Assembly: GCA_003864495.1 (NCBI GenBank) | Contig: ML133471.1 | Span: 2,018,001 to 2,082,000 of the forward strand | Direction of reading: 5' to 3' | Source: Nemopilema nomurai | Taxonomy: Eukaryota; Cnidaria; Scyphozoa; Rhizostomeae; Rhizostomatidae | DNA length: 64,000 nt | In this document: piece after piece, positions 58,041 through 64,000 of the stretch | Layout of the letters: each line of letters opens with the position of its first letter | Position numbering within the stretch: the stretch's first letter is position 1 | The notes under the pieces: model-generated | What the model was told of the DNA's origin: nothing | The model's input: only the letters and a program-made list of their open reading frames with translations | Database searches by the model: none | Position numbers and translations under genes: made by a program

Positions 58041-61000
58041 CAACGCTATCTTTCTGCATGAGCTTTATAATAATATGGTCACTGCCATCCTTCTGCAGGG
58101 GCTTTGTAATGTTGTGGTCACTGCCATCCTTCTGCATGAGCTTTGTAATGTTGTGGTCACTGACATCCTTCTGCAGGGGCTTTGTAATGTTGTGGTCACT
58201 ACCATCCCTCTGCATGAGCTTTATAATGTTGTGGTCACTGCCATCCTTCTGCATGAGCTTTGTAATGTTGTGGTCACTGACATCCTTCTGCAGGGGCTTT
58301 GTAGTGTGTGGTCACTGCCATCCTTCTGCAGGGGCTTTATAATGTTGTGGTCACTGACATCCTTCTGCAGGGGCTTTGTAATGTTGTGGTCACTGCCATC
58401 CCTCTGCATGAGCTTTATAATGTTATGGTCACTGCCATCCTTCTGCATGAGCTTTGTAATGATGTGGTCACTGACATCCTTCTGCAGGGGCTTTATAGTG
58501 TTGTGGTCACTGCCATCCTTCTGCAGGGGCTTTATAGTGTTGTGGTCACTGACATCCTTCAGCAGGGGCTTTGCAATGTTGTGGTCACTGCCATCCCCCT
58601 GCATGAGCTTTATAATGTTATGGTCACTGCCATCCTTCTGCATGAGCTTTGTAATGTTGTGGTCACTGACATCCTTCTGCAGGGGCTTTATAATGTTGTG
58701 GTCACTGACATCCTTCTGCAGGGGCTTTGTAATGTTGTGGTCACTGCCATCCTTCTGCAGGGGCTTTATAATGTTGTGGTAACTGACATCCTTCTGCAGG
58801 GGCTTTGTAATGTTGTGGTCACTGCCATCCTTCTGCAGGCTTTGTAATGTTGTGGTCACTGACATCCTTCTGCAGGGCTTTGTAATGTTGTGGTCACTGC
58901 CATCCTTCTGCAGGGGCTTTGTAATGTTGTGGTCACTGACATCCTTCTGCAGGGGCTTTGTAATGTTGTGGTCACTGCCATCCTTCTGCAGGGGCTTTGT
59001 AATGTTGTGGTCACTGACATCCTTCTGCATGAGCTTTGTAATGTTGTGGTCACTGACATCCTTCTGCAGGGGCTTTGTAATGTTGTGGTCACTGACATCC
59101 TTTTGCAGGGGCTTCGTAATGTTGTGGTCACTGCCATCCTTCTGCAGGGGCTTTGTAATGTTGTGGTCACTGCATCCTTCTGCAGGGGCTTTGTAATGTT
59201 GTGGTCACTGACATCCTTCTGCAGGGGCTTTGTAATGTTGTGGTCACTGCATCCTTCTGCAGGGGCTTTGTAATGTTGTGGTCACTGCCATCCTCTGCAG
59301 GGGCTTTGTAATGTTGTGGTCACTGCCATCCTTCTGCATGAGCTTTGTAATGTTGTGGTCACTGCCATCCTTCTGCAGGGGCTTTGTAATGTTGTGGTCA
59401 CTGCATCCTTCTGCAGGGGCTTTGTAATGTTGTGGTCACTGCATCCTCTGCATGAGCTTTGTAATGTTGTGGTCACTGACATCCTTCTGCATGAGCTTTA
59501 TAATGTTGTGGTCACTGACATCCTTCTGCAGGGGCTTTGTAATGTTGTGGTCACTGACATCCTTCTGCAGGGGCTTTGTAATGTTGTGGTCACTGCCATC
59601 CTTCTGCATGAGCTTTATAATGTTGTGGTCACTGCCATCCTTCTGCAGGGGCTTTGTAATGTTGTGGTCACTGCCATCCTCTGCATGAGCTTTGTAATGT
59701 TTGGTCACTGCCATCCTCTGCATGAGCTTTGTAATGTTGTGGTCACTGCATCCTCTCATGAGCTTTATAATGTTGTGGTCACTGCCATCCTTCTGCAGGG
59801 GCTTTGTAATGTTGTGGTCACTGCCATCCTTCTGCAGTGGCTTTGTAATGTTGTGGTCACTGACATCCTTCTGCAGTGGCTTTGTAATGTTGTGGTCACT
59901 GCCATCCTTCTGCATGAGCTTTATAATGTTGTGGTCACTGCCATCCTTCTGCATGAGCTTTGTAATGTTGTGGTCACTGACATCCTTCTGCAGGGGCTTT
60001 GTAATGTTGTAGTCACTGACATCCTTGTGCAGGGGCTTTATAGTGTTGTGGTCACTGACATCCTTCGGCAGGGGCTTTGTAATGTTGTGGTCACTGCCAT
60101 CCTCTGCATGAGCTTTAATGTTGTGGTCACTGCATCCTTCTGCATGAGCTTTGTAATGTTGTGGTCACTGACATCCTTCTGCAGCGGCTTTATAATGTTG
60201 TGGTCACTGACATCCTTCTGCAGGGGCTTTGTAATGTTGTGGTCACTGCCATCCTTTGCAGGGGCTTTGTAATGTTGTGGTCACTGACATCCTTCTGCAG
60301 GGGCTTTGTAATGTTGTGGTCACTGCCATCCTCTGCATGGCTTTATAATGTTGTGGTCACTGCCATCCTTCTGCAGGGGCTTTGTAATGTTGTGGTCACT
60401 GCATCTTCTGCAGGGGCTTTTAATGTTGTGGTCACTGATCCTTCTGCAGGGGCTTTATAATGTTGTGGTCACTGCATCCTTCTGCAGGGGCTTTATAATG
60501 TTGTGGTCACTGACATCCTTCTGCAGGGCTTTGTAATGTTGTGGTCACTGCCATCCTTCTGCAGGCTTTGTAATGTTGTGGTCACTGCCATCCTTCTGCA
60601 GGGGCTTTGTAATGTTGTGGTCACTGACATCCTTCTGCAGGGGCTTTGTAATGTTGTGGTCACTGCCATCCCTCTGCATGAGCTTTATAATGTTGTGGTC
60701 ACTGCCATCCTTCTGCAGGGGCTTTGTAATGTTGTGGTCACTGCATCCTTCTGCAGGGGCTTTGTAATGTTGTGGTCACTGCCATCCTTCTGCAGGGGCT
60801 TTATAATGTTGTGGTCACTGACATCCTTCTGCAGTGGCTTTGTAATGTTGTGGTCACTGCCATCCTTCTGCAGGGGCTTTGTAATGTTGTGGTCACTGCC
60901 ATCCTTCTGCAGGGGCTTTGTAATGTTGTGGTCACTGCCATCCTTCTGCAGGGCTTTGTAATGTTGTGGTCACTGCCATCCTTCTGCAGGCTTTGTAATG

Positions 61001-64000
61001 TTGTGGTCACTGCCATCCTTCTGCAGCTTTGTAATGTTGTGGTCACTGCATCCTTCTGCAGGGCTTTGTAATGTTGTGGTCACTGCCATCCTTCTGCAGG
61101 GGCTTTGTAATGTTGTGGTCACTGCATCCTTCTGCAGGCTTTGTAATGTTGTGGTCACTGCCATCCTTTGCAGGGGCTTTGTAATGTTGTGGTCACTGCC
61201 ATCCTTCTGCAGGGGCTTTGTAATGTTGTGGTCACTGCCATCCTTCTGCAGGGGCTTTGTAATGTTGTGGTCACTGCATCCTTCTGCAGGGGCTTTGTAA
61301 TGTTGTGGTCACTGACATCCTTCTGCAGGCTTTGTAATGTTGTGGTCACTGATCCTTCTGCAGGGCTTTGTAATGTTGTGGTCACTGCCATCCTTCTGCA
61401 TGAGCTTTTAATGTTGTGGTCACTGCATCCTTCTGCAGGGGCTTTGTAATGTTGTGGTCACTGCCATCCTTCTGCAGGGGCTTTGTAATGTTGTGGTCAC
61501 TGCCATCCTTCTGCATGAGCTTTATAATGTTGTGGTCACTGCCATCCTTCTGCATGAGCTTTGTAATGTTGTGGTCACTGACATCCTTGCATGAGCTTTG
61601 TAATGTTGTGGTCACTGCCATCCTTCTGCATGAGCTTTGTAATGTTGTGGTCACTGCCATCCTTCTGCATGAGCTTTGTAATGTTGTGGTCACTGCATCC
61701 TTCTGCAGGGGCTTTGTAATGTTGTGGTCACTGCATCCTTCTGCATGAGCTTTGTAATGTTGTGGTCACTGCCATCCTTCTGCATGAGCTTTGTAATGTT
61801 GTGGTCACTGCCATCCTTCTGCATGAGCTTTGTAATGTTGTGGTCACTGCCATCTTCTGCATGAGCTTTGTAATGTTGTGGTCACTGCCATCCTTCTGCA
61901 TGAGCTTTGTAATGTTGTGGTCACTGCCATCCTTCTGCAGAGCTTTGTAATGTTGTGGTCACTGCCATCTTCTGCATGAGCTTTGTAATGTTATGGTCAC
62001 TGCCATACTTCTGCATGAGCTTTGTAATGTTGTGGTCACTGCCATCCTTCTGCATGAGCTTTGTAATGTTGTGGTCACTGCCATACTTCTGCATGAGCTT
62101 TGTAATCTTGTGGTCACTGCCATCCTTCTGCAGGGGCTTTGTAATGTTGTGGTCACTGACATCCATCTGCATGAGCTTTGTAATGTTGTGGTCACTGCCA
62201 TCCTTCTGCATGAGCTTTATAATGTTATGGTCACTGCCATACTTCTGCATGAGCTTTGTAATGTTGTGGTCACTGCCATCCCTCTGCATTAGCTTTGTAA
62301 TGTTGTGGTCACTGCCATCCTTCTGCAGGGGCTTTGTAATGTTGTGGTCACTGCCATCCTTCTGCAGGGGCTTTGTAATGTTGTGGTCACTGCCATCCCT
62401 CTGCATGAGCTTTGTAATGTTGTGGTCACTGCAATCCTTCTGCAGGGGCTTTGTAATGTTGTGGTCACTGACATCCTTCTGCAGGGGCTTTATAATGTGA
62501 TGGTCACTGCCATCCTTCTGCATGAGTTTTGTAATGTTGTGGTTACTGACATCCTTCTGCATGAGCTTTGTAATGTTGTGGTCACTGCCATCCCTCTGCA
62601 TGAGCTTTGTAATGTTGTGGTCACTGACATCCATCTGCATGAGCTTTGTAATGTTGTGGTCACTGCCATCCTTCTGCATGAGCTTTATAATGTTGTGGTC
62701 ACTGCCATACTTCTGCATGAGCTTTGTAATGTTGTGGTCACTGACATCCATCTGCATGAGCTTTGTAATGTTGTGGTCACTGCCATACTTCTGCAGGGGC
62801 TTTGTAATGTTGTGGTCACTGAAATCCTTCTTCAGGGGCTTTGTAATGTTGTGGTCACTGCCATTCTTCTGCATGAGCTTTGTAATGTTATGGTCACTGC
62901 CATACTTCTGCATGAGCTTTGTAATGTTGTGGTCACTGCCATCCTTCTGCATGAGCTTTGTAATGTTGTGGTCACTGCCATACTTCTGCATGAGCTTTGT
63001 AATCTTGTGGTCACTGCCATCCTTCTGCAGGGGCTTTGTAATGTTGTGGTCACTGACATCCATCTGCATGAGCTTTGTAATGTTGTGGTCACTGCCATCC
63101 TTCTGCATGAGCTTTATAATGTTATGGTCACTGCCATACTTCTGCATGAGCTTTGTAATGTTGTGGTCACTGCCATCCCTCTGCATGAGCTTTGTAATGT
63201 TGTGGTCACTGCCATCTCTGCAGCTTTGTAATGTTGTGGTACTGACATCCTTCTGCAGGGGCTTTGTAATGTTGTGGTCACTGCCATCCCTCTGCATGAG
63301 CTTTGTAATGTTGTGGTCACTGACATCCTTCTGCAGGGGCTTTGTAATGTTGTGGTCACTGCCATCCTTCTGCAGGGGCTTTGTAATGTTGTGGTCACTG
63401 AAATCCTTCTGCAGGGGCTTTGTAATGTTGTGGTCACTGCCATCCTTCTGCAGGGCTTTAATGTTGTGGTCACTGACATCCTTCTGCAGAGGCTTTGTAA
63501 TGTTGTGGTCACTGCCATCCCTCTGCATGAGCTTTATAATGTGATGGTCACTGCCATCCTTCTGCATGAGTTTTGTAATGTTGTGGTTACTGACATCCTT
63601 CTGCATGAGCTTTGTAATGTTGTGGTCACTACCATCCCTCTGCATGAGCTTTGTAATGTTGTGGTCACTACCATCCTTCTGCAGGGGCTTTGTAATGTTA
63701 TGGTCACTGCCATCCTTCTGCAGGGGCTTTGTAATGTTGTGGTCACTGACATCCTTCTGCAGGGGCTTTGTAATGTTGTGGTCACTGCATCCTTCTGCAG
63801 GGTTTGTAATGTTATGGTCACTGACATCCTTCTGCAGGGGCTTTATAATGTTGTGGTCACTGACATCCTTCTGCAGGGGTTTTGTAATGTTGTGGTTACT
63901 GACATCCTTCTGCATGAGCTTTGTAATGTTGTGGTCACTACCATCCCTCTGCATGAGCTTTGTAATGTTGTGGTCACTATCCTTCTGCAGGGGCTTTGTA
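58041..64000. repeat. 39-bp tandem satellite, about 150 units
   Basis: Unit: atgttgtggtcactg, then C/A-catccttctgca, then ggggcttt or tgagcttt, then gta. Two main polymorphisms (ctgCcatcc or ctgAcatcc; caggggc or catgagc) are mixed along the array. As 39 is a multiple of three and the unit lacks stops in several frames, long open frames appear on both strands. Single-base deletions (ctgcatcc, catcctctg) are frequent at 59.1-61.9 kb and rare to the right. The array is cut by the right edge. Confidence 0.98.
61955..64000 (-). other. open 13-residue repeat frame in the 39-bp array
   Basis: Read on the minus strand, this 2-kb part stays open as repeats of LMQKDGSDHNITK, with V for G and PL for LM as common variants and an N-I-T/I site in each. 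It continues past the right edge. There is no start codon context, splice site or flanking domain in the window. Two plus-strand frames are also long here, so coding is not shown. If real, it would be the inside of a repetitive protein, or an expanded piece of a retroelement frame. Confidence 0.25.

Noticed and set aside
58037..61950. Plus-strand frames such as VVVTAILLQGLCN and MLWSLPSFCRGF as proteins
   Set aside because: The 39-bp unit lacks stops in several frames on both strands, so long frames are expected by chance. In this part uncompensated single-base indels break them often.

Overview
The window is AT-rich animal DNA with intron-split genes, GT-AG splice sites, several transposon families and long satellite arrays. 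Its gene content (complement factor B-like protease, heparan sulfate 2-O-sulfotransferase, EEIG/FAM102 NT-C2 protein) with P, hAT, LINE and BEL/Pao elements fits an invertebrate metazoan. An anthozoan cnidarian is my best guess, but no sequence here proves the taxon. Exon borders were worked out by hand from splice signals, reading phase and remembered family conservation.

Layout. (1) 1-729: a 44-bp tandem array running off the left edge. (2) 1981-10280, minus strand: a factor B/C2-like complement gene in 11 exons (signal peptide, four CCP modules, vWA, trypsin-like protease). It is complete and in phase except for one in-frame TAA inside the vWA domain. (3) 15195-21318, minus strand: heparan sulfate 2-O-sulfotransferase in at least five exons; the short last exon was not found. 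(4) 21769-22537: a LINE relic lacking the catalytic part of its reverse transcriptase. (5) 25409-49205, minus strand: an EEIG1/FAM102 homologue with NT-C2 exons, including a 30-nt microexon. One of its introns holds a 14.8-kb array of about 190 units of 75-77 bp. (6) 49350-53228: a nearly intact P-element-like transposon with an 8-bp target duplication, long imperfect terminal inverted repeats and a THAP-type transposase. It sits about 145 bp upstream of the EEIG1 start codon. (7) 53229-58040: pieces of a Myb/SANT-BESS-like gene on the plus strand, a non-autonomous hAT-like element with an 8-bp target duplication, and a decayed BEL/Pao retrotransposon on the minus strand. (8) 58041-64000: a 39-bp array running off the right edge. 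Its terminal degenerate unit merges into the BEL/Pao relic, and its right-hand 2 kb stays open in a 13-residue repeat frame.

The three host genes are unrelated in function (complement, proteoglycan sulfation, NT-C2 membrane/scaffold protein) but all lie on the minus strand. Tandem arrays make up roughly one third of the window. The observations most worth checking are the factor B nonsense codon, the P element at the EEIG1 promoter, the giant intronic array, and the apparent birth of the 39-bp satellite from retrotransposon sequence with frame-preserving indels.
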